64,000 nucleotides of DNA from Mesorhizobium helmanticense (GCF_003034915.1 NZ_PZJX01000018.1:124001-188000); one strand, 5' to 3'. Counted from the first letter of the stretch, positions 35,404 to 43,628 are shown. Notes: generated from the sequence alone by a model not told the origin. Numbers and translations: made by a program.

Positions 35404-36443
35404 CCGTCTCCCAAGGCTCTCCGGTTCTGACCGACACCGAAGCGCCGAAACGAAATCTTGTGCTGGCGGCCATCCGCGGCCTGTTCCTGAGGGTCGGCGT
35501 GCTGCCGTTCTTCCTCGCCGCCACGCTGGTCGTGTTCGCTCTGGTCTCGGCGCAGTTCCTGTCGATCCAGAACCTGACCAATGTCGCGCGCCAGTCGGTC
35601 TACCTCGTCCTCGTTTCGCTCGGGCAGATGCTGGTGCTGATCACCGGCGGGTTCGATCTTTCGGTCGGCACGGCGATTGCGCTGACATCGGTCGTGTCGG
35701 CGCTCGCCATGGTCGCGCTTGTCGCCGCAATGCCCGACCTCGTCTGGGTGGCGATCATTCTCGGCGCGTTCGCCGGCTTCGGCGCCGCATTGCTTGTCGG
35801 CTGCCTCAATGGGCTTGGCGTCGCCCAGTTCGGCGTGTCGCCCTTCATCATGACGCTCGGGCTGCAATCGATCGGCGCGGGCATTGCCCTGTTCCTGACG
35901 GGCGGCGTGCCGGTGTCGGGATTGCCGTTTGATTTCGGCAATTTCTTCGGCTTTGGCCGGGTTTTCGGCGTGCCGGTCCCGGTGCTGTTCGCCATCGTCG
36001 CCATTATCGTCATGTGGCTGATCATGAACCGCACCATCTTCGGCGCCCATGTCTATGCGGTCGGCGGCAACCTCAAGGCGGCCAATCTGTCTGGGGTCAA
36101 CACCAGGAAGGTGCTGTTCTTCGCCTACGCCCTTTGTGCGTTGCTTGCCTCGCTTGCCGGCGTGCTGATGACGGCGCGGGTCGAGTCCGGCGAGACCAAT
36201 CTGGGCGGCACCATCGCGCTTGAATCCATCGCCGCCTGCGTCATTGCCGGCGTGTCGCTGCGCGGCGGCATCGGCCGCGTCGAGAATGTGGTGCTCGGCG
36301 CGTTCTTCATCGTGCTTCTCCAGAACGGCATGAACATAGCGCAGATCGGCTCCTACCTGCAGATGGTGCTGCTGGGGTCGCTGCTCGTGCTCGCCGTCAT
36401 CCTCGATCAGGTCCGCTATCGCATGCTGGTCGGCAGCCGCTGA
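35400..36443 (+). CDS. Ribose-type ABC transporter permease
   Basis: 347 residues, RbsC-like with about ten membrane segments, VLITGGFDLSVGTAIAL, FGAHVYAVGGNLKAANLSGV and SLRGGIGRVENVVLG. Only one permease gene is present, so the channel is probably a homodimer, unlike the two other ribose-type systems in this window. It is followed 33 bases later by bioY. Confidence 0.93.
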   Translation: MTVSQGSPVLTDTEAPKRNLVLAAIRGLFLRVGVLPFFLAATLVVFALVSAQFLSIQNLTNVARQSVYLVLVSLGQMLVLITGGFDLSVGTAIALTSVVSALAMVALVAAMPDLVWVAIILGAFAGFGAALLVGCLNGLGVAQFGVSPFIMTLGLQSIGAGIALFLTGGVPVSGLPFDFGNFFGFGRVFGVPVPVLFAIVAIIVMWLIMNRTIFGAHVYAVGGNLKAANLSGVNTRKVLFFAYALCALLASLAGVLMTARVESGETNLGGTIALESIAACVIAGVSLRGGIGRVENVVLGAFFIVLLQNGMNIAQIGSYLQMVLLGSLLVLAVILDQVRYRMLVGSR

Positions 36444-36476
36444 CGGCAATCCGCCCAATCCAGAAAGGAACGAGAC

Positions 36477-37079
36477 ATGTCCTCCATGACGCTTTACCCC
36501 ACACTGGCCGACAGGACTTTCTCCGGGCGCAACGCCGCATTGCGCAATGTCGCACTGGTCGTCGCCGGATCGCTGGCGCTGTGGCTGTCGGCCAAGCTGC
36601 AGGTTCCATTCTATCCGGTGCCGATGACCATGCAGACCTTCGTCGTCTTGGTGATCGGAACGGCCTTCGGATGGCGTCTCGGTGCGGCGACGGTGGCGCT
36701 TTACCTCGTTGAAGGCGCGCTGGGACTTCCGGTTTTCGCCGGAACGCCGGAAAAGGGCATCGGCCTTGCCTATATGGTCGGCCCGACCGGCGGCTACCTG
36801 CTCGGCTATCTGCCCGCCGCGGCATTGTGCGGCTTCCTCGCCAGCTGCGGCTGGGACCGCAGGATTGCGACGATGGCGCTTTCCATGCTTCTGGGGACTG
36901 TCGTCATCTACGCCTTCGGTCTGGCCTGGCTTGGCTCCATTGTTGGATGGGACAAGCCGGTTCTTGCCTGGGGACTGTATCCGTTCGTCCTCGGTGACCT
37001 GCTCAAGCTCGCGCTTGCCGCGGCGGTGCTGCCGATGGCGTGGCGGCTTTCCGGCGGCCGGCCCGGCGGCAGCCTCTGA
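36477..37079 (+). CDS. bioY: BioY-family biotin transporter
   Basis: 200 residues with six membrane segments and the BioY signatures VPFYPVPMTMQTFVVL, LYLVEGALGLPVFAG and VGPTGGYLLGY. BioY is the substrate-capture component for biotin uptake and can work alone or with EcfA/EcfT. No such partner genes are next to it. Its place in an operon with a biotin carboxylase and carrier suggests it supplies cofactor for that catabolic enzyme. AAAGGAA ribosome-binding site. Confidence 0.93.
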   Translation: MSSMTLYPTLADRTFSGRNAALRNVALVVAGSLALWLSAKLQVPFYPVPMTMQTFVVLVIGTAFGWRLGAATVALYLVEGALGLPVFAGTPEKGIGLAYMVGPTGGYLLGYLPAAALCGFLASCGWDRRIATMALSMLLGTVVIYAFGLAWLGSIVGWDKPVLAWGLYPFVLGDLLKLALAAAVLPMAWRLSGGRPGGSL

Positions 37080-37138
37080 TCGATATAGCCGGCCCATCGC
37101 CGACGGTCTTGCCGGTGCCGCAGGAAGGACTTCGCCGC

Positions 37139-37996
37139 ATGCCAGCCAGCACAGGGCAGTGCCTCTACGTCGCCACGTCCCTCTCTGACGCCGTGGCGGC
37201 GCTAGCCGATCGGGGACCGGCCGGCGCACCGCTTGCCGGCGCCACATGGATCATGCGGGCGCCGATCCGGCGTGAAGAGCGACGCTCGTCCTATGTCGGC
37301 ATCGGCGGGATCGCCGAGTTGTGTGCCGTCGAATTGACGGATGACGAAATCCGCATCGGCGCCTGTGTCACCCATGCCCGCCTGATCGCGGCACTGGCTG
37401 GTGCCGAGGGGTGCGACGGCCTGGTCGCTGCCGCGGGCGGAGCCGCAAACCCGGCCGTACGGCAGATGGCGACCGTGGGCGGCAATCTCTGCGCTTCGGA
37501 CTTTCCAGCTTCCGATCTTTCACCTGCTTTGCTGTGCCTCGACGCATCGGTGGAGCTTCGCACGCCGGGCGGTCGGGAGCGCATGCCGGTCGGCCGCCTG
37601 CTGGATGTCCGCTGCACGCTCGAACCGGGAACACTGGTGACCGGCGTGGTGATCGCGCGCAAGTCCCTGCGGACCGGCCATGCCCGGCTGCCGTTGCGCA
37701 AGGCCGGCGACTACCCCGTGGCGATCGTCAGCATGGCTGCCGCGCTCGGGTCGGATGGCCTGGTCGAAGATATCAAGGTGGCGGTGGGTTCCGTCGAAGC
37801 TTCGGCACGGCGCTGGCCGCAATTGGAGGAGCAGCTTTTGGGGCGTCCGCTGGACCCGGCCAGGGCGCACGAACTGGCCAAGGCCGGCGCAGGCGTCTTC
37901 GCCGGGCGTGAGAGCGTCGAAGCGCCGGGATGGTATCGGGTGCAGGTCCTGCCGACCCTGGTGCGGCGGGCGGCGCAAGCCGCTCTTGCGGGGTAG
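37139..37996 (+). CDS. Molybdenum hydroxylase FAD-binding subunit (CoxM/XdhA-like)
   Basis: 285 residues from the ATG at 37139 with an AGGAAGG site. FAD-binding motifs: the LAGATWIMRAPIR region in place of AGGT-type N-terminal sequence, and GGAANPAVRQMATVGGNLCAS near residues 100-120, followed by the CO dehydrogenase flavoprotein C-terminal domain. It passes electrons from the FeS subunit (38027) to an acceptor. It lies 59 bases after bioY. Confidence 0.92.
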   Translation: MPASTGQCLYVATSLSDAVAALADRGPAGAPLAGATWIMRAPIRREERRSSYVGIGGIAELCAVELTDDEIRIGACVTHARLIAALAGAEGCDGLVAAAGGAANPAVRQMATVGGNLCASDFPASDLSPALLCLDASVELRTPGGRERMPVGRLLDVRCTLEPGTLVTGVVIARKSLRTGHARLPLRKAGDYPVAIVSMAAALGSDGLVEDIKVAVGSVEASARRWPQLEEQLLGRPLDPARAHELAKAGAGVFAGRESVEAPGWYRVQVLPTLVRRAAQAALAG

Positions 37997-38026
37997 CAGT
38001 ACGAACGAACTTGAAAGCGAACGGCC

Positions 38027-38485
38027 ATGCCGACAAACCTGGTGATAAATGGCGAAGACCGGATCTCGTCTCGCGGTTCGATGACGCCGCTCATCGATGT
38101 GCTGCGCGATGAGTTCTTTCTTACCGGCGCGAAGGTGGCGTGCCGGGAAGGGATCTGTGGCGCATGCACCGTGCATCTCGACGGCCGGCCGGTCGTGTCC
38201 TGCCTGGTGCCGCTCGGCACGGTCGAGGGGCGGGACGTGCGCACCGTCGAGTCGCTCGCGGTTGCCGGCGAGCCGTCACCTCTGCAACTGATCATGGAGG
38301 AGCACGACGTCGTCCAATGTGGCATGTGCTTTCCCGGCATCCTGATGGTGCTCACGAGTTTCTTCCAAGAGCGCCCGCACGCCGAAAGAGACGAGATCAA
38401 GGCGGCGCTCGTCGGCAATATCTGCCGGTGCACAGGCTATGAGCGCCTGGTCGATGCAGCCGTCGCACTGGCAAGGCGGAGTTGA
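38027..38485 (+). CDS. Molybdenum hydroxylase 2Fe-2S subunit (CoxS/XdhB-like)
   Basis: 152 residues. The plant-type 2Fe-2S cluster ligands are Cys39, Cys44, Cys47 and Cys59 (CREGICGACTVH), and the second cluster uses Cys98, Cys101, Cys133 and Cys135 (QCGMC and CRCTGY). All eight ligands are present. It connects the molybdenum site of the next protein with the FAD subunit. Confidence 0.95.
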   Translation: MPTNLVINGEDRISSRGSMTPLIDVLRDEFFLTGAKVACREGICGACTVHLDGRPVVSCLVPLGTVEGRDVRTVESLAVAGEPSPLQLIMEEHDVVQCGMCFPGILMVLTSFFQERPHAERDEIKAALVGNICRCTGYERLVDAAVALARRS

Positions 38486-38488
38486 AAG

Positions 38489-40858
38489 ATGGCGACCGCT
38501 GACCCGTCAGGCGTCGTGATGAACCTGCCCCGTCGGGACGCGCGCGACAAGTTGCTCGGCCGCACGCGCTATACCGTCGACCGTATGCCTCCTCGGATGC
38601 TCCACGCGGCGGTGCTTCGCTCGGAGGTCGCGTCGGCGCGTATCATAAGGATCGACACCACGCGCGCCAGGCAAATGCCGGGCGTGCGCGCCATAGCCCT
38701 TGCCGAAGACGCGCCGGGAATGCATGGGATCGGCATCGCCGACCATCCGCTCTTCGCCTCGGGCGTCATCCGTTTCCACGGCGAGCAGATAGCCGCGGTC
38801 GCCGCCGACACCTACGAGCAGGCTCAAGCAGCCGCGCGCGCGATAGAGGTTGAGCTTGAACCTCTCCCTCCCGTACTCACCATGGCCGATGCGCTGGCGC
38901 CCGGCGCACCCTTGGTTCACCCGGACTGGAAGAGTTACGAAATCCTGTTCGAAGGCGGTGCGCGCGGCGGCAATGTCGCCTGGGAGGCGACGGTGATCCG
39001 GGGAGACACCGACACGGCATTCGCGCGAGACGACGTCGTCATTGTCGAGAGCTGCTTTCGGGTCGGCCGGCAGAACCATGTTTCGCTCGAAGCCCGGGCC
39101 GTCATCGCCACCTACGAGGATGGGCGCTATCATATCGAGACGTCCACGCAAGTGCCGTGGACGGTGCGCAACATGACTGCGAAGCTGCTCGGTGTTCCGG
39201 CCTCGCAGGTGCATGTCACGGTGCCGCCGGTGGGCGGTGCCTTCGGCCAGAAATTCGACTGCACGCTCGAACCTTACGCCGCGATACTGGCGCGCAAGTC
39301 CGGGCAGCCGGTGCGCCTCGTCTATTCCAGGCAGGAGGAGATGCTGACCTGCCTCTGCCGCGAGAACGCCGACATCAAAATACGTTCGGCGGTCACCGAA
39401 AAAGGCGAGATCGTCGGCCGTGAAGCTGTTGTGCTGATGGATTGCGGCGCCTATGGCGGCGAGCAGATCTTCCTGACCACGATGACGGCGCACACGCTCG
39501 GCGGCAACTACAAGCTCGGATCGATCAAGCTGGCGACACGCGCCATCTATACCAATACCCCACCCAATGGTGCCTTTCGCGCCTGCAATGGCGTCTACAA
39601 CACCTTCGCATTGGAGCGGCATACCGACGAGATCTGCGAGGCCATCGGCATGGATCCGCTTGAATTCAAGCGACGCAACGTGCTGGGCGACGGCGACCTC
39701 GGCGCCACGGGCCAGGTCTTCGAGGGCGACGTGCTCGGATCGATGCTCGACCGCATGGAACGCCTGCGTGAAAAGTCGCCGTCAAAGAAACATCTGGCGG
39801 GCGATCGCCTGTACGGCCGCGCCACCGTGGTGGGAACCTGGTTCATCTTCGTCGGCCCCTCGACGGCGACCATCAACCTCAATGCCGACGGCAGCGCGAC
39901 GCTCATCACCGCCGGCGTGGAACTTGGTCAGGGCACGATGGTGCAGGCATTGCCGCAGATCGTCGCCCACGAGCTCGGCATCCACCCGGATGATATCATC
40001 GTCCGCAACGCCGACACGGATGCAGCCGGCTTCGATCTCGGCGTTGGCGGCGGACGCACAACCGTTTCCGTCGGCGCGGCGAGCGTCGCCGCCGCGGCGG
40101 ACGTGCGCAACAAGATCCTGAATATTGCGAGCGAGTTGCTCCAAACCCGGCCGGAACGGTTGGTACTGCGCAACGGGCGGGTCGAGATCGCCGGGATCGA
40201 GGGATCGGGGACGACGATTGCCAAGGTCGTCCAGCGCGCGCACCAGGTTACGGGCCCGGTGGTCGGCAGCGGCTCGTTCACCAATCCCGGCGTTCCGGCA
40301 ATGCCCGGCTGCGCCGCAGGCCACTTTATCGACGCCATCGATATTCCCGTCTTCAACGTCCATGACTGCGAGGTCGCCGTGGACCCCGAGACCGGCCATG
40401 TCGAGATCCTGAGCTACAAGGTGGTGCAGGATGTCGGCCGGGCGCTCAACCCGCGCGCCATCCACGGACAGATCCAGGGTGGGGTTACGCAAGGGCTGGG
40501 CTACGCGCTGCATGAGGAACATACGATCGGCGAGGATGGCTGCATCAGGCAGGACAGCCTTGAGACCTACCGAGTGCCGCTGGCGCTCGACACCGTGCCT
40601 GTCGAGATCGATCTCTATGAAGGCGCGCCGTCCATTGGGCCGTTGGGCGCGAAAGGCGCCGGCGAAGTACCGATCATGAATCCCCCTGCCGCGGTCGCCT
40701 GTGCCGTGGCGCGCGCGACGGGGTGTCGGGTGCAGCAAACGCCGCTCACGCCACCGCGCGTGCTGGCGCATTTGCTAGGCAGGGAGCCTGCTGTCGAATT
40801 GCCTCACATCGCCGACAATTGGTGGGACAATGTGCTGACGAAGCCCAAGACCCAGTGA
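38489..40858 (+). CDS. Molybdenum hydroxylase large subunit (xanthine dehydrogenase/CoxL family)
   Basis: 789 residues, the usual length. Molybdopterin-binding motifs include VPPVGGAFGQKFD near residue 248, NGAFRACNGVYNTFALE near 355 and the GVELGQGTMVQALPQI region; the catalytic Glu is at about 726 in GAKGAGEVP. It lacks the CoxL active-site loop of true CO dehydrogenase as far as I can see, so an N-heterocycle or aldehyde is the likely substrate. It begins three bases after the FeS gene. Hydroxylation next to a ring nitrogen would give a lactam for the pxp-type enzymes upstream. Confidence 0.93.
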   Translation: MATADPSGVVMNLPRRDARDKLLGRTRYTVDRMPPRMLHAAVLRSEVASARIIRIDTTRARQMPGVRAIALAEDAPGMHGIGIADHPLFASGVIRFHGEQIAAVAADTYEQAQAAARAIEVELEPLPPVLTMADALAPGAPLVHPDWKSYEILFEGGARGGNVAWEATVIRGDTDTAFARDDVVIVESCFRVGRQNHVSLEARAVIATYEDGRYHIETSTQVPWTVRNMTAKLLGVPASQVHVTVPPVGGAFGQKFDCTLEPYAAILARKSGQPVRLVYSRQEEMLTCLCRENADIKIRSAVTEKGEIVGREAVVLMDCGAYGGEQIFLTTMTAHTLGGNYKLGSIKLATRAIYTNTPPNGAFRACNGVYNTFALERHTDEICEAIGMDPLEFKRRNVLGDGDLGATGQVFEGDVLGSMLDRMERLREKSPSKKHLAGDRLYGRATVVGTWFIFVGPSTATINLNADGSATLITAGVELGQGTMVQALPQIVAHELGIHPDDIIVRNADTDAAGFDLGVGGGRTTVSVGAASVAAAADVRNKILNIASELLQTRPERLVLRNGRVEIAGIEGSGTTIAKVVQRAHQVTGPVVGSGSFTNPGVPAMPGCAAGHFIDAIDIPVFNVHDCEVAVDPETGHVEILSYKVVQDVGRALNPRAIHGQIQGGVTQGLGYALHEEHTIGEDGCIRQDSLETYRVPLALDTVPVEIDLYEGAPSIGPLGAKGAGEVPIMNPPAAVACAVARATGCRVQQTPLTPPRVLAHLLGREPAVELPHIADNWWDNVLTKPKTQ

Positions 40859-41035
40859 TTGGCGATACTTCGGCATCAACTGCATCGGCAGGCGATTTCG
40901 AAGCCGTGCACGAATAAGTGCCATCGCGTTGCCTGCCGAACCTGGCGGTGCGCCCCCACAGGGCCGGTGGCTCCTGTAACGAAGACACAACCCACCTTCC
41001 TGCTTGACGAACGCATATCCCAATGGTTATACGTC

Positions 41036-41061
41036 AATCAATAGCCGCTTGGTTATTGATT
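41036..41061. promoter_or_regulatory. Candidate ArsR operator upstream of the VOC-ArsR cluster
   Basis: AATCAATA (41036-41043) and TATTGATT (41054-41061) form a perfect 8-bp inverted repeat with a 10-base spacer, 51 bases before the VOC gene. The AT-rich, dyad-symmetric form fits ArsR-family operators. The preceding 180 bases after the molybdenum hydroxylase hold nothing recognisable. Confidence 0.5.
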
Positions 41062-41111
41062 ATGAAATGGCGCAGCGCGCGCCGCGAACGTGACTGACGG
41101 AGAACGTGCAA

Positions 41112-41504
41112 ATGAAGCTCAAATTGACCAGCGTGTACGTGGACAACCAGGAGAAGGCCCTGCGCCTCTACACCGAGGTGCTCGGCCTTGCCAAGAAGGC
41201 CGATTTCAGCAACGGGCCGTATCGCTGGCTGACCGTGACTTCGCCCGACGAGCCGGAGGGAACCGAGCTGCAACTCGCGCTCAACGACAACCCTGCGGCC
41301 AAGGCCTACCAGCAAGCCATATTCCAGCAGGGCCAGCCCGCGGTCATGTTCTTCACCGACGACGTCAAGGGCGACTACGAGCGCATCAAGGCGCGCGGCG
41401 CCGAGTTCACCATGCCGCCGACCGAGGTGACCGGCTCGACCATCGCCCAGCTGAACGACACTTGCGGCAACCTTGTTCAAATCACCCAGCTGGCGCGCTG
41501 GTAA
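41112..41504 (+). CDS. VOC-family (glyoxalase/bleomycin resistance-like) protein
   Basis: 130 residues from the ATG at 41112. Two beta-alpha-beta3 modules: TSVYVDNQEKALRLYTEVLG and then VMFFTDDVKGDYERIKARG, ending in TCGNLVQITQL. The family binds a metal and catalyses isomerisation, epimerisation or dioxygenation, or simply binds a drug. First gene of an ArsR-regulated set; the substrate is unknown. Confidence 0.9.
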   Translation: MKLKLTSVYVDNQEKALRLYTEVLGLAKKADFSNGPYRWLTVTSPDEPEGTELQLALNDNPAAKAYQQAIFQQGQPAVMFFTDDVKGDYERIKARGAEFTMPPTEVTGSTIAQLNDTCGNLVQITQLARW

Positions 41505-41525
41505 GGCGAGGACCATCGATCCCAA

Positions 41526-41849
41526 ATGACGAACGCTCACGATGTACTCTTCAGGACGCTCGCCGACCCGACGCGGCGGGCGATCTTCGAACGGCTGTGC
41601 CGCCAGGGAGAGCAGACCGTGGGCGCCCTGACTGCTCAGGCCGGGATCTCGCAACCGGCCGTCTCGAAGCATCTCGGCCTTCTGAGGCAGGCCGGGCTGG
41701 TGCGCGATCGCCACGAAGGACGACAGACCCATTATAGCGCGCAACTCGGCGCGCTTGCCCCCTTGATGGACTGGACAAGCGAGATGGCCGGGTTTTGGGA
41801 GGCCCGGTTCGACCACCTCGAAGACTTATTGAAAAGGATGGACCAATGA
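41526..41849 (+). CDS. ArsR-family winged-helix regulator
   Basis: 107 residues: TLADPTRRAIFERLCRQGEQTVGAL, then the recognition helix ISQPAVSKHLGLLRQAGLV. No CxC metal-binding motif is seen in the helix, so it belongs to the non-metal ArsR group usually found next to SRPBCC proteins. Its stop overlaps the SRPBCC start as ATGA. Confidence 0.93.
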   Translation: MTNAHDVLFRTLADPTRRAIFERLCRQGEQTVGALTAQAGISQPAVSKHLGLLRQAGLVRDRHEGRQTHYSAQLGALAPLMDWTSEMAGFWEARFDHLEDLLKRMDQ

Positions 41850-42259
41850 ATGAAACAACGACCGAAACGCGTTCCGTCGTTGTCGAGCGTGAAATCCCTT
41901 ATCCGCCGGAAAAGATCTGGCGCGCGCTCACGCAATCACACCTGATCGAGGAGTGGTTGATGATGAAGAACGATTTCAAGCCGGACGAGGGCCGCCGTTT
42001 CAATCTTAGCGCGGACTGGGGCGGCGTGGACTGTCAGGTCCAGGCAGTCGAGCCGGCCAAAACTCTGTCCTACACCTGGGACACCAAGGACCTCAGGAGT
42101 GTCATCACATGGACGCTCACCCCGACGAGCACGGGAACCCATCTGCGCATGGAGCAGTCGGGCTTCCGGGCGGACCAGCGGCCCTATTACCAGGGCGCAA
42201 CGGTCGGCTGGCGGAAGTTCTTTGGCAACCTGGAACAGGTCTTGGCGCGGTTGGATTGA
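41846..42259 (+). CDS. SRPBCC (AHSA1-like) domain protein
   Basis: 137 residues. A helix-grip fold with REIPYPPEKIWRALTQSHLIEEW at the N-terminus and GWRKFFGNLEQVLARLD at the C-terminus, the Aha1-C-terminal-like pattern. Such proteins regularly pair with ArsR regulators and are thought to bind a hydrophobic ligand. Translationally coupled to the regulator. Confidence 0.92.
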   Translation: MNETTTETRSVVVEREIPYPPEKIWRALTQSHLIEEWLMMKNDFKPDEGRRFNLSADWGGVDCQVQAVEPAKTLSYTWDTKDLRSVITWTLTPTSTGTHLRMEQSGFRADQRPYYQGATVGWRKFFGNLEQVLARLD

Positions 42260-42321
42260 AGTCCGCCAGGTTACAAACAGGGCCGGTCGCCGGGGGCACG
42301 TCGGTTCGTCTTCAGAAGGAG

Positions 42322-42555
42322 ATGCAATTGAATCGGAACAACTGGGTCAGGCAGATCCACCGCTGGCTGTCGATTGCCTTTACGGTGACCGTCATCGCCA
42401 ACTTCGTCGCCATGGGACTGGGAGAACCTCCTCTCTGGGTGGTCTACTCGCCGTTGCTGCCGCTCGCCTTGCTGCTGTTTACCGGCCTGTACATGTTCGT
42501 GCTGCCCTATGCCAGCAAGTGGCGCAGCGGGCGAGGCGCCGGCGTACTGGAGTGA
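42322..42555 (+). CDS. Small two-helix membrane protein
   Basis: 77 residues from the ATG at 42322 with an AGAAGGAG site. Two hydrophobic segments (about residues 17-31 and 39-62) follow a basic start (MQLNRNNWVRQIHRWLS). I do not recognise a characterised function; related small proteins occur in ArsR/SRPBCC clusters. The gene ends in the triple stop cassette at 42544-42590, its last residues being Val-Leu-Glu. Confidence 0.8.
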   Translation: MQLNRNNWVRQIHRWLSIAFTVTVIANFVAMGLGEPPLWVVYSPLLPLALLLFTGLYMFVLPYASKWRSGRGAGVLE

Positions 42556-42590
42556 ACAGCGTGCTGGAATGAACAGCGTACTGGAGTAAC
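42544..42590 (+). repeat. Triple 17-bp tandem repeat forming a three-frame stop cassette
   Basis: Units start at 42544, 42561 and 42578. Each reads Val-Leu-Glu-stop, and the 17-base spacing puts each in a different frame. Differences within the peptide-plus-stop part are synonymous only: GTA/GTG, GAG/GAA and TGA/TGA/TAA; the third unit is truncated and its spacer differs. The first unit is the real gene end; the third lies just before the ATG at 42594. It has the same architecture as 10741-10788 but no sequence similarity. Confidence 0.9.
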
Positions 42591-42593
42591 AAA

Positions 42594-43061
42594 ATGGCCA
42601 AGACGTCCAAGAAGCCGACCAAGATCGCAAAGGAGACCGCCGCCCAGCCGGCCGCTGGCAAGCCCGCCCTCCTCTCGGGCGGCAACCCCCAGATCGCGAA
42701 GGCTTATGGAGATACCCCCGTGCAGGCCTATATCGCGGCCATGCCGGGCTGGAAAAGCGACGTCGGCCGCCGGCTCGATGCGCTCATCACGCGCACTGTC
42801 CCCGGCGTGTACAAGGCCGTCAAATGGAACTCGCCCTTCTATGGCATCGAGGGCCAAGGCTGGTTCCTCGGCATCCATTGCTTCACCAGATACGTCAAAG
42901 TGGCTTTCTTCCGCGGTACGTCGCTGCAGCCTGTTCCGCCCGGCCAGTCCAAGCAGAAGGAAGTGCGCTATCTCGACATCCATGAGGACGACCAGCTCGA
43001 CGAAGCCCAGTTCGCCGCCTGGGTGAAGCAAGCCAGCCAATTGCCCGGCGAACGGATGTGA
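42594..43061 (+). CDS. DUF1801-domain protein
   Basis: 155 residues. A basic N-terminal tail (KTSKKPTKIAKE) precedes the DUF1801 domain with YIAAMPGWKSDVGRRLDALI, VKWNSPFYG, and FFRGTSLQPVPPG with KEVRYLDIHEDDQLDE. Family function is unknown. The gene follows the stop cassette with only three bases between the last stop and its ATG. Confidence 0.9.
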   Translation: MAKTSKKPTKIAKETAAQPAAGKPALLSGGNPQIAKAYGDTPVQAYIAAMPGWKSDVGRRLDALITRTVPGVYKAVKWNSPFYGIEGQGWFLGIHCFTRYVKVAFFRGTSLQPVPPGQSKQKEVRYLDIHEDDQLDEAQFAAWVKQASQLPGERM

Positions 43062-43084
43062 GCCGAGGGCAAGCGACAGCAACC

Positions 43085-43531
43085 ATGAAGACAGCGAGAA
43101 CGGCCATGAAGAACAGCGGCTCGACGGAAGGAGAAGCCTCTCCCTCCCAGTTGATAGATGCGAGAATCAGGGAACTGGGTGATTGGCGGGGCGAGACGCT
43201 CGCCCAGGTTCGACATCTCATCAAGCAGGCCGATCCAGAAGCGGTCGAGGAGTGGAAGTGGAGAGGGGTTCCGGTGTGGTCGCATGCCGGAACCATCTGC
43301 ACCGGCGAGACCTACAAGAATGTCGTGAAGATGACCTTCGCCAAGGGCGCTTCTCTGGAGGATCCGTCTGGCCTCTTCAACTCCAGCCTCGAAGGCAACA
43401 CCAGGCGCGCCATCGATATTCATGAGGGCGACACGATCGATGAAGAGGCGTTGAAGGCGCTCATCCGCGCCGCCGTGGCACTGAACATGTCGGCGCGAAC
43501 CCGCCCCGCCAGTTCCCGGAAGACGCCATAG
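43085..43531 (+). CDS. Second DUF1801-domain protein
   Basis: 148 residues from an ATG at 43085; a GTG at 43058 overlapping the upstream stop, or an ATG at 43109, are alternatives. The domain core (VEEWKWRGVPVWSH, MTFAKGASLEDPSGLFN, RRAIDIHEGDTIDEEAL) parallels the neighbour and suggests a tandem pair of diverged paralogues. Last gene of the ArsR cluster. Function unknown. Confidence 0.85.
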   Translation: MKTARTAMKNSGSTEGEASPSQLIDARIRELGDWRGETLAQVRHLIKQADPEAVEEWKWRGVPVWSHAGTICTGETYKNVVKMTFAKGASLEDPSGLFNSSLEGNTRRAIDIHEGDTIDEEALKALIRAAVALNMSARTRPASSRKTP

Positions 43532-43628
43532 AGCGCTTGATGAGCCTCTCCGGTTCTTGAAGCGGCTCCTTCGCCTGCTGATCGGCGCATGCTCGGCGTC
43601 TGCGGTCGCGCACAGCAAGCGCGTGTCG

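Noticed and set aside
35289..37247. A 652-codon open frame on the minus strand
   Set aside because: Antisense to the permease and BioY genes, whose membrane and family motifs are unambiguous.
38489..40858. Assignment of the molybdenum hydroxylase as a carbon monoxide dehydrogenase
   Set aside because: The CoxL active-site cysteine loop is not evident and no cox accessory genes are nearby, so a general N-heterocycle or aldehyde hydroxylase is safer.
42544..42590. CRISPR-like or satellite repeat
   Set aside because: Units are directly adjacent with no spacers, only three copies, and the first is the end of a gene. The coding pattern explains them better.
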